Source: Rhodeus uyekii (taxonomy: Eukaryota > Chordata > Actinopteri > Cypriniformes > Acheilognathidae). Taken from it: a stretch of DNA of 64,000 nt. This document shows positions 10,218 through 25,200 of the stretch, piece by piece (the first letter of the stretch is position 1; every line of letters begins with the position of its first letter). The stretch spans positions 620,001-684,000 of the forward strand of contig JAWRVZ010000155.1 in assembly GCA_037043235.1 (NCBI GenBank), given 5' to 3'. The notes beneath the pieces were generated by a model that did no database searches, had not been told where the DNA came from, and saw only the letters and a list, made by a program, of their open reading frames with translations. The translations under genes and the position numbers were made by a program.

Positions 10218-10450
10218 GCTGCATCAAAAATCATATACTTCCCTCCTTCGTAGTAGGCGAAAAACAGTATGTGACAAAAGTATGCCCTACTATTTCCAGC
10301 AAGATTCTGGAGTGTGTATTCAATGAACACGTTACTGTCCCATTAAGGCCACAGGAGATGACTTGCAAACAGCAGTGAATGGACGCAACTGATGCTGGTA
10401 GGTCAAATGACAACAACTACATGGCAAATGTACTCGTAATGTAAATGTAG
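10218..10450 (-). mobile_element. MITE copy in reverse orientation
   Basis: It begins with GGCTGCATC and runs as the reverse complement of the neighbouring 9770 copy (TATTCAATGAACAC, AAGGCCACAGGAG, GGTAGGTCA). The two copies form an inverted pair about 170 bases apart upstream of glrx. Confidence 0.6.
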
Positions 10451-10979
10451 AGAAAGGCAGCAAAAAAAAAAAGAAGAGTAGACTTAAACGCAGTCCTAGT
10501 ATTTGGGTTTGAATTCAGACACTGTAGTCACATACTGATATTAAGATCTAACCTGCAGACACAATTATTCATCTTTATTTGAGAACAGACTCAGAAGATT
10601 CGAGTCCCTAGGATGAATCAAAATGTCTACCAAACATTGGCTAAATATTAGCATACATGGCACAACTCACATATTTCCAAAATGTTCAAAATGTTTAGAT
10701 TTTTTAACACAAAACTGAATAAAAAGCAAAAAGGTATGAAGATACCTAAACAACATTTATATAATGAGGGTAACAACCGTCACTAAAAAGTGCTGAGAGT
10801 GTTTCGAGTTAATACAATTTAGATGATGGCAAAACATACATATTTATCATCTTTTAATTTAAGATCTCTGAGGCACGGGTGTTATAATGAACAACTGTAT
10901 CAAAGCAGTTCTGTAGATGAACATGGAGGAAAATACATTCATGGCTCAAGAAATAAATCAAGGCAGCACATACGTTGTC
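10451..10979. other. interval between glrx upstream and ell2 3' end
   Basis: AT-rich unique-looking sequence. No exon, RNA gene or recognisable transposon is visible. Confidence 0.5.
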
Positions 10980-13147
10980 AAGTTCACATTTTATTGAACT
11001 GATTTAATATCTTTTTAAGTGGACAGGTAAGGGATTCTCGTTCAGTCTGAAACAACCCCCATCCCACCTTTAAAACAAGAGATGACAGTGTTATGAAATT
11101 CTTGGCTTATTATCCAGCATTAATATCTCTCTTTAGTGGTGTCAGAGGCATGGTCTCTTCAAAAAGGAAAGAAAACAGGTGTTGGTCTCACACACACACA
11201 CACCATCAACCCAAATTACAATGATACCAAGCTCTATGCATAGACGCACATTCTCCCTTCCAAGCAACACTTCTTAGTGTCATCCTAAATCTTTAGGGTT
11301 CAGTGTGGAGGCTATTTGAAAATGAGCATCTGTGAAGTAAAGTGCCTAAATAGCCATAACATGTATTTGGTTGTCATCAGACATTGTGATTAGTTTATAA
11401 ACAGGGACTGAAAAGAACAGAAGCTCACACAACAGAACATCTTGGTGAGTTTAAGAACAAGCAAGTCCCTTAAAAAAGCAGATAAGATGCCATCTGCCAA
11501 CCTAAATACTGAAAACCAACATTTGTCAATGGTTGTTTTGAGAATGGCTCACTCAGGTTTTTAAATTTCAATTTACAACACTGGAAAACAAAGAAAACAC
11601 CTTCCAGCCTTTAACAATGGAATAATTGTGATTCTAAGACAAGAGAGAGAGAGAATGTGTGTTCAGATCTCAAAACGACATCTTAAAATGTGCAAATACA
11701 ATGCAGCAAGCTTCAAGAATTAACTAGCCAATCAGAATCCACACGATCCAGTGGGTATTTGCATAATTATTCTCAAGGCTGATTCACACAGCTGCATTCT
11801 GGATATTTTTCCTAAACAAAGATCAAAGAAAATAAATATATACGAGGACACCAAAGTATTCAACCACCATCTCCTTTTAGATATCAAAGTGTCGCTCAGA
11901 GAAACGCGTCTTATTCCAGACTATCAACATAGGACTGATTTTCTTTTTATTACTTTTTTGGCAAAACTTCCTAGTACACAGGTTCTGTAAACATAACGTT
12001 TCCCTTAATCTTTAAGAAGTTTATCACCAATGATCCTGTGAAATAAAGACTTAAGTAAATTTGATCAGTTTCTTTTACAATACTCAAACTCCAGCAATTT
12101 CTTTTAATAATAATAAAAAAAACAATATATTGCTATTCATATTTCATAAATAACTCTGCTCTGAGACTTGCAATAATTAGTGAATACATTTGAAATGAAT
12201 ATACAGGTCTGCCTCTGCTCGATGCATTTCCTCATAAATCAGTAGCACCTTTGCCTTCAAGATGGTTCAATTTTCTTAAACAGAGTAGGCCCAAATTAAG
12301 AACATGTAACATGAGCCAGGTTGATCCCGAAGGCTCTGGCTGTTTAAAGAAAATATTTTTTTAATATATATAGCAGCTTTTTTTTATTTTTGTTTTCCTT
12401 TTTTTTCCCCCTCTTTTAGTCTATATCCAATCTTCCTCTCAGAGCCTCTCTCTGTCTGTAGTTTCTGACCCACAATCCTTCCCAAGAATGAACAAAAACA
12501 CTGACAATTTACACATGCCACTTTCTCGCTTTTCACTCACTCACGCGAACATCAATCACACGTTTCACAAATGTGCGATGGACCTGTGACCAGGTCATAA
12601 CTCCTCCCAACTGCCCAGCGTGCTTGTCTCACTGACGCCCCATCGTTGTGTATCTGTATTAATACCTTAAGGCATCATTTGCACTGTGTGAATACTGATG
12701 CTGTAAAAAAAAAAAAAAGAACAGGGCCACTGGGAAAAAGGAAGTCTCAAGGCTTTTGGAAACACCCTCTCTTCTATGGCCACTTTTTCCACATGTACTG
12801 GCTCGATCACCCCTTTGCAAAAGGCTTCAAGAAATATGCACTGTAAGGCCCATGGTTTTGCATTGAGGAACTTTTTTTGCATTCAAAATTGTTTAATTTG
12901 ACTATACAGTCCTTTTTTTCTTTCAAAAAGTCCTTCAAAAAGAAAGAGAATAAAGAATAAATGGTATGTGAAAGGATGAACATGGAAGAAAAAAACAAAA
13001 AGGACGAAGAAGGCCAGGTATGGGAAACAGGCGAGTGGGGAATCTGTAAATAGAATAAATAAGGAGCTGTTTGATCCCCACACTCCCTTAAAGACGATAC
13101 TCTGGCTGAGGAGCGCTCTGATTGGCAGAGGTGCATTGTCTCGTCCC
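10980..13147 (-). other. ell2: ell2 3' UTR
   Basis: This is a 2.2 kb non-coding stretch downstream of the ell2 stop codon. A canonical AATAAA reads on the minus strand at 10990-10995, and another at 11946-11951 offers a shorter form. It contains homopolymer runs but no repeat I recognise. Its extent is inferred from the signals. Confidence 0.6.
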
Positions 13148-13264
13148 CTACAGCCAGGACTGCGCCCTCCGCTGGTCGAAGTCGGCGATGAGCCTCTTGA
13201 TGTGGGCCAGCTTGTTGTGCAGGTACTCACAGCGCTGTTTTTCTTCATAGTAGTTTGGGCTATG
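13148..13264 (-). CDS. ell2: ell2 terminal coding exon 12
   Basis: It encodes HSPNYYEEKQRCEYLHNKLA, then HIKRLIADFDQRRAQSWL and TAG at 13148-13150. Acceptor TTTTACAG. Confidence 0.96.
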   Translation of the reverse strand, partial: HSPNYYEEKQRCEYLHNKLAHIKRLIADFDQRRAQSWL

Positions 13265-16200
13265 CTGTAAAACAACGTACGAGTAAGTATAACATTTTCA
13301 GTCGATTTACTAAAAGGAACCAAAATGGGTTAGTCTTGCTCCGTTACACTTACTTGCTTAATTTTTTTGTATTCTTGCAGCACCTGTTCATGTACTTCCT
13401 GTTAGGAAGAAAAATAGACATTTATTGCATAAAAGGTATACATCAATTATAGTTCTTCATATATAAAAAAGCATCACAGTAAGTACATAATCTTTACTTT
13501 GCTTTAAGTCTTGATCTTTTACCTGGTACTCTTTAGTTCCTGGTGCTAGCCGCCTACACTGGGTGTCCAGTTTTGTAAAACGACAAGTAATGCTCTCAAC
13601 ACGGGCATGAAGGATACGATACTCCTCATATTCTGCATTGAAGTCATCCTTATAGTGCTGTCTCTGATCCATAGATATCACTGCAGTGTACTTACTGAAA
13701 TAACGCAAAAAAAAGACAATGAGAGTCTAGATGGGTCTTTTGCACATTCAAGTGCATCCAATTAAAATTAAATGTAGAAACATACAGAAAAGAGTCAAAA
13801 CGTTCACTCACACTATGTAATCGGGCTTCGTTGGGACTGGAAGTTCGGTGCTCTTGACAGGCTTGTCTTTGCCAGCTGTAAGAGACACACCAGTCATGTA
13901 CAAACATTGAAATCTGCCATTTCACAAGAACACGCAACATCTTTAGGTCAGAATAACCTAAATATGATGCCGTGAACTAAAGCTCAGGGTTCAAAGGCAA
14001 ATGTACCATGAAGCTATCCATACACAATATGCTTAAAGCCCCCATTCAGTTGATAATTGTATCCCTTAAAACTCGTCTTTGATCACCAAAATGACATTTA
14101 AAATATAAAAAAAAAAATCCTGTGAAAAGAAAACGTCTCCATGCCTTAAAATTGATTTAAAGTAACTTTACACCCTTTCTTTATTTACTATATCTAGACT
14201 CATGAATATGCAAATTAGCCCTGCCTCCAACCACACCAGCTCAGAATACCTGATCCACTCAGTCAACTTTACTGTAGTAAACACTGAACAATGGTATCGC
14301 TCTTTACAACGTCAGACACATAGCAGTAATTAATATGATTAGCCTTTTCCTTGACTACGTTCTCAAACAGCTAATAATGCAACAATCCATATTCCTGTTC
14401 AAATTCAGCATCCTTAGAAATTCAATGAACAACTCAGAAGATCAGTGGAGGAAGGCATGCAGTTTATCATAACATACAAACAATTCACCCGCTATATTGC
14501 CATTTATGCATTTAGTGGACGCTTTTATCCAAACATTTTATCTTACATTGTATTCAAGAAATCAGTTCTTGCTTAACCTGAGAATCGAACCTTTGACCTT
14601 GGCGTTGCAAGCGCCACGCTCTACCGTTTGAGCTACAGGAAAGCTAATGTACCCAACAGAATACTGTTTTATACATTTTAAAAGAAAATAATGGTGTGGA
14701 CATGAATTTGCATATTTTTTGTCTTAAAGCATATTAAAACAATTTTCACCACATGGGGTCTTTAACAGTTTTAATTCAGAATTGCTGGCATGGAGCTAAT
14801 CAATTTAAGCGGTTTTTCTTAATTTTTTGGGCTGTTATTCAACTTATTGGTACAGCTTACAAATCCTCAGTAAACAAACTTTGGTTGCATCCGATAAATC
14901 GCAGGTTTTCTGTTTACGCTGATTTAGATCTTATTGCAATTTGGTTCAGTGATTTATTCATTCAGTAACTCGTTCCACCAATGAACGATCAACTAAATCA
15001 ATGTTAATGCCACAAAATGCACTTAGGTGGACCGCAAATGAAGCCACATGAAGTGCAAAACAAACCTTCTTTGTCCAATTCATGGCTGATGTTAGCAGAA
15101 ATGTGTTTATGCTCTGCCTCATTCCGGTGTTTCTTTCTGGGCTGTGCTTCCTTGTTGCAGGGATGCGTTCTATCCCTCTTCCGGTCCTTAACCATCTCTT
15201 GGTCTCCTTCTCGCTTCCTCTCTTTATCTTTGTGCTTCTTGGACTTCTTGGGCTTTTTGCTGCCATTGCAGTCACGGCTGGCTGTAGGAGGTAAAGTAGA
15301 GGAAACGTGGAGGCCACTGCTGGTGGTAGTGGTGGAGTTGATGGTGGTTGTTGAGACAGTACAGGTGGAGAAGGATGAGGGGGAGGTCGTGGAAACGGCC
15401 TGGCTGGGTGGGCTCCGCGTGTGGTTGCGGGGCCCGTAGGTCTCTGAGGAGTTCCCACATATAGAGCTCTGGTCCAGGGGCAGATCCTGAGAACCCCGGC
15501 CCTCCGGCGTGCTGGGGGAATTTGAACTAGAGCCTGTGACAGGGGGAGGGTGAAAAGAGGGTCCAGGGCAGGCGGCCGTGGGTGCGGGTTTTTTGTCCTC
15601 AGCTTCCGAAGGATTACGACCAGACGAGGAGGAAGGTCCTCTGTTACTGAGGTGGGAGATTCGAGGCTTCTTAGACATCAGAGGGTCAATGAAGTCTGTC
15701 TCAGGTTGGCGTTTCTGAAAAGCAAGGAACAAAATATGATTCTTGTGCCTGAAAATTCTTGGATATGCAAATAGAGACTATTTTCCTATGAGACTAAACG
15801 TATAGAATAAATGATTTTAATTTTTTTAATAATATTAATTACAATAAAATTACAATATTATGATTTCTTTTAAATATAAAAACCAATAGAATAAATTCTC
15901 AGTTGCTAAACTCTAGAGCGCACAGGTTGTATTCTTTACATACAACCTGCAAGCAATTACAGCTCCATCTGGTACAGAATTTATGCATGTCTATTCATGC
16001 AGCAACAGCATATCTTACATGCTCACAAAGGCATATTTGTTTAAAAAAAAAGTCCATACTTGCTCTGCAATAATCAGCAGCAGAATGCAAGATTTAGTTG
16101 TCCAAGACCAACTACATTAAAACTGCTATTATCCAAGAACATACTCCAAAATAAACAAATTAATAAAGAGTTGAAATTACTAACATACCAGTGGGGATGT

Positions 16201-19200
16201 TGGCTCTTTGGTTGGACTGCTGGATGAGACGGACTCTGAATTCAAGCCCAATTTACTGTTGGAGGGAAATAAAAAAAACAATTCAAGCTTTGCCAAACAC
16301 TCTGGGGATCCTCTACTAGCTCTCAAAAACGATTCATGACCCATTAAAGAGCCATTCTTCTTTTAATTGCATGTGACCTGCAAATCTTACCGTGCCAGGA
16401 TCCTGTCCACCTGAATACGGTCATCCTCCGTATAGCCCGGCCAGTCCCTCTGGACCTCACGGAAGATAAAGTCCTTCAGCGAATAAGAGTTATCCTTAGG
16501 GTTTAAATTGGCCACCTATAGGAATGGAAAATGTTGACTGCTGTTCCTTCTTTAATTAAAATACAGGACATAGAAAGTTATATTTAAAAGGACCTCTTTT
16601 AATATTCATTTAAATAATTGGGTCTTAAAATAGGTCTGAACTTAATTAGTGGCGTTTATTTAATAGCAAGTTTGAATCTCAAAAAAACATTGAATAAAGT
16701 ATTAACCTAGTCCGTTTTGCATTTTAAAAATCTAGTAAAATTCTCATTTATTGGTACATTTAAATGACCAATACAGTTTTAACTATTTTGCTGATTTTAA
16801 TTACGCATTTGGTTAACAGATTTTATTTTTTAGCAACTAAACTACTAACTAACTAATTTTCTAACAAGTCTTCCTTTCTATCGAATGTGTATGAGTCGGC
16901 ATACTTCAGAGAGACAGATACACAAACACTATAAATAGTAATGCAAATGGACAGTTAGGCAAAGGGATATAGTGTTACTTCTTTCGTTACAACCCAGTGA
17001 GGGGACCGTTTCAGATTCTTCATTTCCAAGTAGGAGAGAAGCTGGTTTCATCCTTCTCTATTCAAAGCCTGAATGAATTCATTCTATAATTGATAGAAAA
17101 GGATGAATATCATGATACTTCTCCTTTGAAACTAGTGGGGAAAACCAAAATGGATAATTCTACCCCTTCTGATGACAAAAGCCATTTAAATCTGACTTCT
17201 GTCAACAGCATGACCTTAGATGAGCTGAAATGAAATGCGCCAGTCTCTTCTGCATGCGAGCATGTGCGTAATTACACTAATAAGGTTAATTTATGGTTGC
17301 CTAATTTGCCACGTGCTATACATTCAGCTGTGGTGAATACAAGTCTTTGTGCTTGAGCTGTTAAATGGTGACTTGCATTACATGACACTGTGCTTCAGCA
17401 AAAGTGCAGTGAGTCTGTAGACCATTAGATTACAGCTGTGATTTGATGCTAACTAATATGAATGATTACAATAAAAGTCCTCAAGCTGTATTCAGAGACC
17501 TTGCACAGTAAGTTGAGTGCCATAAATGCCTTTCATCTTGATCTTTAAACATATGAATATTTTAAAGAACAAATAATTTAACTAAAATTGCATTTAACAA
17601 AATTATGAAGAATATTTTGGGTTAAATACAAGTTACACAATCAACAGCATTTTCAGCACAATGTTGATTAACAATTTAACTACTTACAATGAAAGTGAAA
17701 GGGGACAGAAGTTGCATTATTTAAAGCAGTTGTCAAAAATGTGATACAACTTTACCAAGAAAAGGTATATTACCATTCAAAAGTTTAAACAATACTTTTC
17801 AGAAAAGATGCATTAAATTGATCAAAAGTAACAATAAAGATATTTATAATGTTATAAACATAACTGTTCTTTTGAACTTTCTATTCATCAAAGATTCCTG
17901 AAAAGGTATTTTCAATATTGATAAATGTTTTTTGAGCACCAAATCAAATTGATGATTTCCGAAGGATCATGTAACTGAAAAATATAGCTTTGCCATCACA
18001 GATTTACATTACATGTAATAAAAGTTCACAGCATTACTGTTTTACTGCATTTAGTTCATATAAATGCAGCCTTGGTGAGCATAAACGACATCTTAAAAAA
18101 AAAAAAAAAACTTCTTTATAACTCAAAGTGGAAATTAATTGCATGGTGAATTAATATGCCTGCCGTCGGCTAAGCTTAACTTTTAACTAAATCCTAAGAC
18201 CTGAACTGATTCAACTCCACAGTCTCACCTGATGTAGTGTAGTGCCCAAAGAGTTACGGTCTTTCTGGCTGACGCCGTCTCTTTGCAGTCTGCCGAGCAC
18301 CTCTAGCTTCTTGTAGGAGCGCAGGGCCAGGAGGTGAATGACGCGGTCCCGGTACGGCCGTTGCGATACGGGGTTGTTGGTAAGGCACTTGCGGATGGTG
18401 TTGGCTGGGTTGAGGGGAGTGGTCTGCTTCCTCTCTGGAGCCGGGTCAGGGGCTGAGGGGGCCGGTTTACGGTGCTGGATTTTTTTGTCTATGCACAAAG
18501 ATGTTTGCAGAGAGACGGCCAATCAGAGTAGTAGTTAAAACAGCGACATGTTTATCATAAGGAATTCAGTGAAAATCTCTTGGCGCTTTACTTCGGTACA
18601 TTATGTGGCTGACCCCGTACTCAAAGGATAATTCGCACACCATCCGATTCAATAGTGGGCACAAAATTTGAATTAGTGCTAAACCAAGTGTCTGTCTAGA
18701 TGGTATTTAATTTCCATTGGTGGGTAATACCGTTTAATTTCTCTACTAAAAAGGTCAAAAGAAAACCAAGGACATTTTAATTGTGCAATGTCGCAAAATG
18801 TATTTTAATTTTCAGTCAGACAGCACATTGATATCATAGAGAGTGTAGAGTTTATTTTAGTATTAACTTGGTAGCAAAGTACAGTATCTATACTGAAAAA
18901 TATGCCCACTTCAAACAACACTGAAGTACCTACATGTGCCTCAAAGTTTCCTCAATTATGAAATTCTTCAGAAGCTATTTAGAAGATTAAGAGTAACGAC
19001 TCTTTAACCATCCTACTGTCTTCCTCTTATAGACTCTCCCTAGTTTTGCCCGAACATGTGCCGATGACTGGACGGCATCCAGATGCAAACTTTTGCTGTC
19101 TCACCTCCTGCCAGTCAGGTGAAACACTTGCGTCAGTGGATAATAAGCTTTGGCCATCACACATGTAACTACGTACAGCAGACTGGGAGGAATCAAGGAA

Positions 19201-22200
19201 GTGCATATCTTTTCAACTTAGGACAGCATGGCAAATCTGCATAATTTCAAACTCTTATAAGTGTCTCTCAGGTTAACCACACAAACAAAAGAGTGTGACT
19301 AGGCTTCCTGAGCACCAGCTGCTGCAAAGCCTTCCTTTTCTTGCACATCAGAATGCAAACGCACCCGATCACTCCTCCCCTGTGGCTCAGTGCCGAGGGA
19401 GGGGAGTGAAACTGACTTTTCCAGTTTTGCGGTGGAAGCCAGCTGTGGTGCGGAGATCTGGGGCTCCCAGAGGGGAGTGACAGCCGAACAGGTGCTGAGA
19501 GAGAGATTTTGTATGGAAGGGGTGAAATATAATAAGCCGCATTTGGACGTTAGTTAAAGACACTTATAAAATCCCTTAAGGGTTGTTCCTTTTTTCCTAA
19601 AGGGTGATATATTTTTAAAACACGAGATAAAACGGGTCTCTAGGGTTACGGCGAGGTCTTAAAACGCAAGAACCACTGCTTTCATTTGGCAACCTAAGCA
19701 GGTGTCTTTGCAGGTGACAATAGCTATTTAAGATCTGAACGATTCAGTGGATTAATTTCCACTTCACAATAAACAACAACGGAGACATGGATGCACCACG
19801 ACTTAGCCATGTCAGATAAATAGGATGAACTTTTACTTGCTTTTTCTCTTGACCCTAATCCATACATCACTCCCTGTAAAGCTCCCAATTGGTTTAACGC
19901 ACATGGCTATATGCACAGAGACAACTGAACTGGCTGAGTGTTACAGGACTATAATGGGAGATCACAGTTTTTTTTTATACATTACAATCTGAAAATAAGC
20001 AAATTCACGCAACATTTTACTACACGCAGACCTAAAATGGAAATGAAAACAGAAATCGAAAAGCAAACCGCATCCTGTGTAGATAATCATCAGATGTGTA
20101 GAAAGATTCTTTGAAACTGAAACATGATCGATTGAAAAACTAGTCAGACATTAAATGGAAATGCTGAATTACACTGAACAGATATCTAAAAAAGAATAAA
20201 ATATTCCAGTCAGAAAAACCTTAAGGGGCTTTTCACACGTTCAATTGTTAACCTAGGGTTATTTTTAAATTTGGATTAATGTAATACTGGGTGCTCTCCT
20301 TATCTAAGTGACCAGAATGTGTTTGTATGAGCATGTTACAGGAGATAAAATGCATTGGATTAATATCAAACCTCTGAATGGTCCTCCAGGTTTGATGAAT
20401 TTGGTGCTGTTCTTGCCTTTATCCTCCTCCGCTTTGGTCACGCGCTCTTTGGTCACCTGGTAGGAGTCATTGGTGGCACATACTGTCATTTTGTCTTGAA
20501 TCGTTCCCAAGGAGGACAGATTGGGGACTCCAGAGCTAACAATCACAAAGAGTATCTTAAAATGAGAAACAACAGCAAATTGAGCAGTAGTCTGACAAGA
20601 AATTAATTCTGCCCTTACCTAGATATGTACTGGTGGATACACTCAAAGCTTCCTTGAGGATTGTCTTTGCCAAAGTTGGACAGATAAAAGTCGAAGTTAT
20701 GAGAGCCATCGGAAGCATCTGTCATTGGGATTTTAATCCGCTGGAGATAAAAAACAAAACAAAAAAAAAAAACAGTTTGAGTGCTAATAGAGATTATCAA
20801 AAAACAAAACTACTATTAGCTTGTTAAAACAAGTGAGCTATCTAGACAGTACTTTAAGGCATTATAGATGTTTTTTGGACGTTTAAAAAAAATGCTGAAC
20901 TAGAAAAAAAAAAAAATGTCATTATGCTGCTGTATGCCTAGTTTTGTACCAGTTTTAAGGTAGTATTGCATGCATCCTTCAAGTAGACAGTCTCACAATG
21001 CTAAGATGGCAGATGGAGTTGAGAGAAATAAACACTTATGTTTCACTCAATACATCTAGCAATACATCAGTCAAGTTGTGCAGCTCTCATTAAGAGCAAT
21101 GTGCTTGATTGACAGATAAAGGAACTACTGCTCATGTGAAGCATTATAAAGTATTCACCTATGAGGATCCATCACTATTGATGGATATTGCCTGAGAATA
21201 TAGCTACCTAAACAGCAAAGAGATTTTGGAACAGACTCGTTGAGTCAGACTGAAGCACAGACACTAGTTAAGACTATGTATTTAGAGAGAGTTTTCATGA
21301 GTGTAAAAGCAGAACCGTATTCGCCAACCCAGTATTTATAGTCACACAACGTCTGATGTAAACCACAGCATGGTGCGCAGGGTCAGAGGTTAAACGGGCG
21401 CTTGGAAAAGTGAGACGCCTCCCAGAAGGCTCTCTGTTAAGACACCGGGTCCACAATTTTAGGGTGCTTTGATGAGTAACACCCACACTTCAGCCTCTGA
21501 TGATCCTCATTAAAAATCTGTACAAATAATATCAACAGGTCAATTCCACAAGCAATGGAAATTCAACTTACCCCTTGAAGACCCTGAAAACATATCGTCG
21601 CCTGTGAGGATGGTGCATTCTGGAAAAGATCAGAATATTCAACGTGTCAACAGATTCATTAATGAAACGTGCCACAAAAAAGTAATTTAATCCACCAAAA
21701 CATTAAATATAAGTAAATCTGCTCATTTAATTAAGAGAAACTATAAGAAAAACAGTGAGATTAGTGAAATTATGCTCAGAATAGCATACTATTCATATTA
21801 TTTCTGCAGCATACCGTAGAATATATAGTTTCTGCGTGCATTGGACACCAGCAATACCTACTACTTCTTTCAAAAATGTGTAATTTATGACCAGATCACA
21901 CAGCAGAATTTTTTTTTAATCCTATCCCTCAGTGCTACACACTCGACTTAAACTTCCATTTCCACTGGAACAGGATTTTTTTTTGTTTTTTGCAGTACAT
22001 ACCAAGTATTCAGTGCAAAATTCATTGCATTGTTAAAGGAACAGATGCACATACATCGACTTCTCTGCAACCACACACCTTTAGTTATAGTCAAACAACG
22101 CCCAAAGCCTCCTCCATCTGTAAAGTCTTGTTTAACCAGATAAGTTTCAAAAGCACCCCCCCACCCCCCAACACACAGACTAGATCAGATCACATTACAC

Positions 22201-25200
22201 AGGAGTAAGATTAAGCTCTCTGATGATTTGGAAGCCTAAACTAGTGGTTCTCAACTCTAAAAAAGGATGCACATGTGTTGAGTCAGGGTCACGGAGACAA
22301 CGCTAAATGCAAATAATAATAAAAACTCCACTTTCCATACCATCATGCATAAGTAAGATAGTAAAATTTAGCCATGTCATACATTTGCATTTTTTTGGGC
22401 AAAGCGGTTCAGTGTAATTTTAATACATTTCATTATCTGATTTTAAAAACTTTATGGCACTTCGTCGAGTCATGACATAAATTCTGTAGAAAAACCAGCC
22501 AAAACCACAAGTGACAGAAAAATGCAACGTAATTAAAACAGCTTCCTTGGTAAATCAAACAACTTGAGATCTATCAACTTTTAGGGCCATGCAAGAGATA
22601 AGGCATGGCTCCAGGATCATCATTCCCTCTCTTTGCCCCGACTGTCTTGTCCCATTGCCGAGAGATGAAGAATGATTAACCACAAGCTCAGCTAAAACGG
22701 TAGCTGAAAGACAAACAGATCTGGAACATGAAAACATGAGCGAAGTATCAAATAAATACCAAATTCTGGTCAGAGCATCAAGTTAGATGGAGACACTTAA
22801 AATACATTAAACACTTTCTAATTGGCAGTATTATGCCAAAGGTAGAGCAGGTATGGTACAGCTGAACCAAGTAAACCCTTACTACCATCCAATTAATATA
22901 GGAGGACGCAAAGCCCTGCAGGATATGATCGCTACAGTACATTCTTTACAAAAACGTGACACTTAGTACACAACACGATTGTTATGTAACCTTCGCTTTG
23001 TCATAGCATTTTTCGAACACACTAGACAACTGAACAGCATGAACTTTGCTCAAAACTAAAATATTACATTTTGTTTACTAAAATAGTTACATACCAAATA
23101 AAAACGCATGAAAATCTTAAACTTGGCAACCGAGAAAAATAAGTGCTAAAATGGCTAAAACGGAAATGAGAATAAATTAGAATTACAAATATTTAACAAG
23201 AAAAACAAAAACAAAATGACAACCTCATAAAATTACTCAAACAAAAGAAAATATGTAAAAAGCCAATTTAAAACATTAATAAATACTATAAATCTATACA
23301 AACTAATATTATGATTAATAATATCTAGAGCTAGATAAAATCAACTAAATGATAACCTCATAAAATTACTAAAACTAACTAAAACAAAAGAAAATGTAAA
23401 ATGCCAATTCAAAACATTAATAAATACTATAAATCTATACTATATAATATGAAATAATATACTGACTAATACTATGATTCATAAACAGTTCCATAGCATT
23501 TTATTTTTCTCCATGCCATGGACACCAGTGATGCTCCACAACTGTTTGGTTACTGACATTTGTAAAAATCTCATCTTGTGTTCAGCAGAATAAAGAAATT
23601 CAGACAGGTTTAGAACAACTTTAGGGTGAGTAAATGCTAGCAGCTTTCATTTTTGGGTGAACTATCCCTTTAAGACTCGTTGAGCTGGCCTCACCGAAGG
23701 AGTGTTGTAACATTTTGAGTATCAACCAAACTGTAAGCCCTAATCAACAAAGACAAACATTAACAGTGCCAGTCTAAAGCAGCCAGGAACTTGATGGATT
23801 ACAAAGCTAAATTTAGTCTCAAACAAGCTTCAAGGTTCAACTGAACTCTTTTAAGAGAAATTCCAAACAAAATGAGTGGACTAACTTTAAATATGGCCCG
23901 CTTCAGATGCACTGGGTGAATGACCAATCATCCACAACCCAAAGCAAATCTTCAGCCTAAATGTTTAGCTGGATTCAGCCTTTCAGGACTGAACGAACCA
24001 TCTCTATGAACCCGGTGCACAGTTTTTTTCTTCTTTACAACGGGCCAGCTGTAGCTTTAAGTCAAACACTGCCTCGTAAGCACTTTGAGCAGCGTAGAGC
24101 TTTAAAAAAATCCAGACAATGCAGCTCTTCATTGAAGCTGCCTGATTTCTCCTAGTAAGCCAATAGAAACTCTTTCATGCTTTTGAAATGATAGAAATGC
24201 CCGGAAGGTATTTTATACTTTTTAATCAAATTTCCTTATCTTAGTGACATATTCCTCACACTTTGTACTTGAATGACCCAAAGGGAAATAAACATATGGC
24301 TCCCTTGTGGTCAAAACTAGTTGAGAAAGTTCATCAAAATGACATAATTTGTGCACTATTAAAAATTTACATGGGTTTCCCCACCTAGTCACATGCCATA
24401 CATCAAAAGCAAAAAGTACTCCTTTCTGAGCAAGGATTCATCATCTAACGTGATAATTATGGATGCCTAGCATGTGATAAACGACGATTAGTGTATAAAA
24501 CGATCATTTATCTTAATCATTAAACTCATCAGGTGTGTATGAGTCTTCGAAGCTAAGTAGCTAGCAACCATATTTAGACCTTCATTAGACAGGCTCAGAT
24601 GTTATTTGGTTTAATTGGGTTTGTAAACTGTTATTTGGAGTAAGAATTATGAATATAACACAAACAACAAACACATTAATGAACTTAATCATTATTGGAG
24701 CACTGCCAGCTAGTAACATTAGCCATGCTATCCGCTAACTCACCAAAGTTTAATTTTCGTCAAACCCGAAGACTTTTTCGTACGTAACACGAAATATTTA
24801 CTTTAAAGAGACTGTAAGCTAACCAAAATTATCAAGATGTCGAAATGACAGATAGTTGAATCGACGTTATTCGTTTGTAGAGAAAGTTTTAACCAACCGT
24901 TAGCATCGTAGCTGATATTTCGAGGATAAAACACAATATAACATACAACCCACACAACGATATAGCTTCAATCCAGTTCATATAAGCTCTACCAATCCCT
25001 CAAACTTCATAAATGTATTAAAATTCATTTTTAGTGCTTAAAATACACGCAGAGAGTTCACAGCAGGTCATGGTGTGTTGGCATAATGTTCACTCCCTAG
25101 AGTCTTTTTTCTTTATTAAAAAAACATTTTCCAATCAAGTGTACAAAGACATCAACCAACGGGAAGCGTTTATAAACTTTTTAAGAGATGTTACATCGTT

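Noticed and set aside
15017..15439. 140-codon open frame on the + strand
   Set aside because: It lies exactly opposite ell2 exon 8. The sense frame matches ELL2 closely, so this is a shadow of biased composition.
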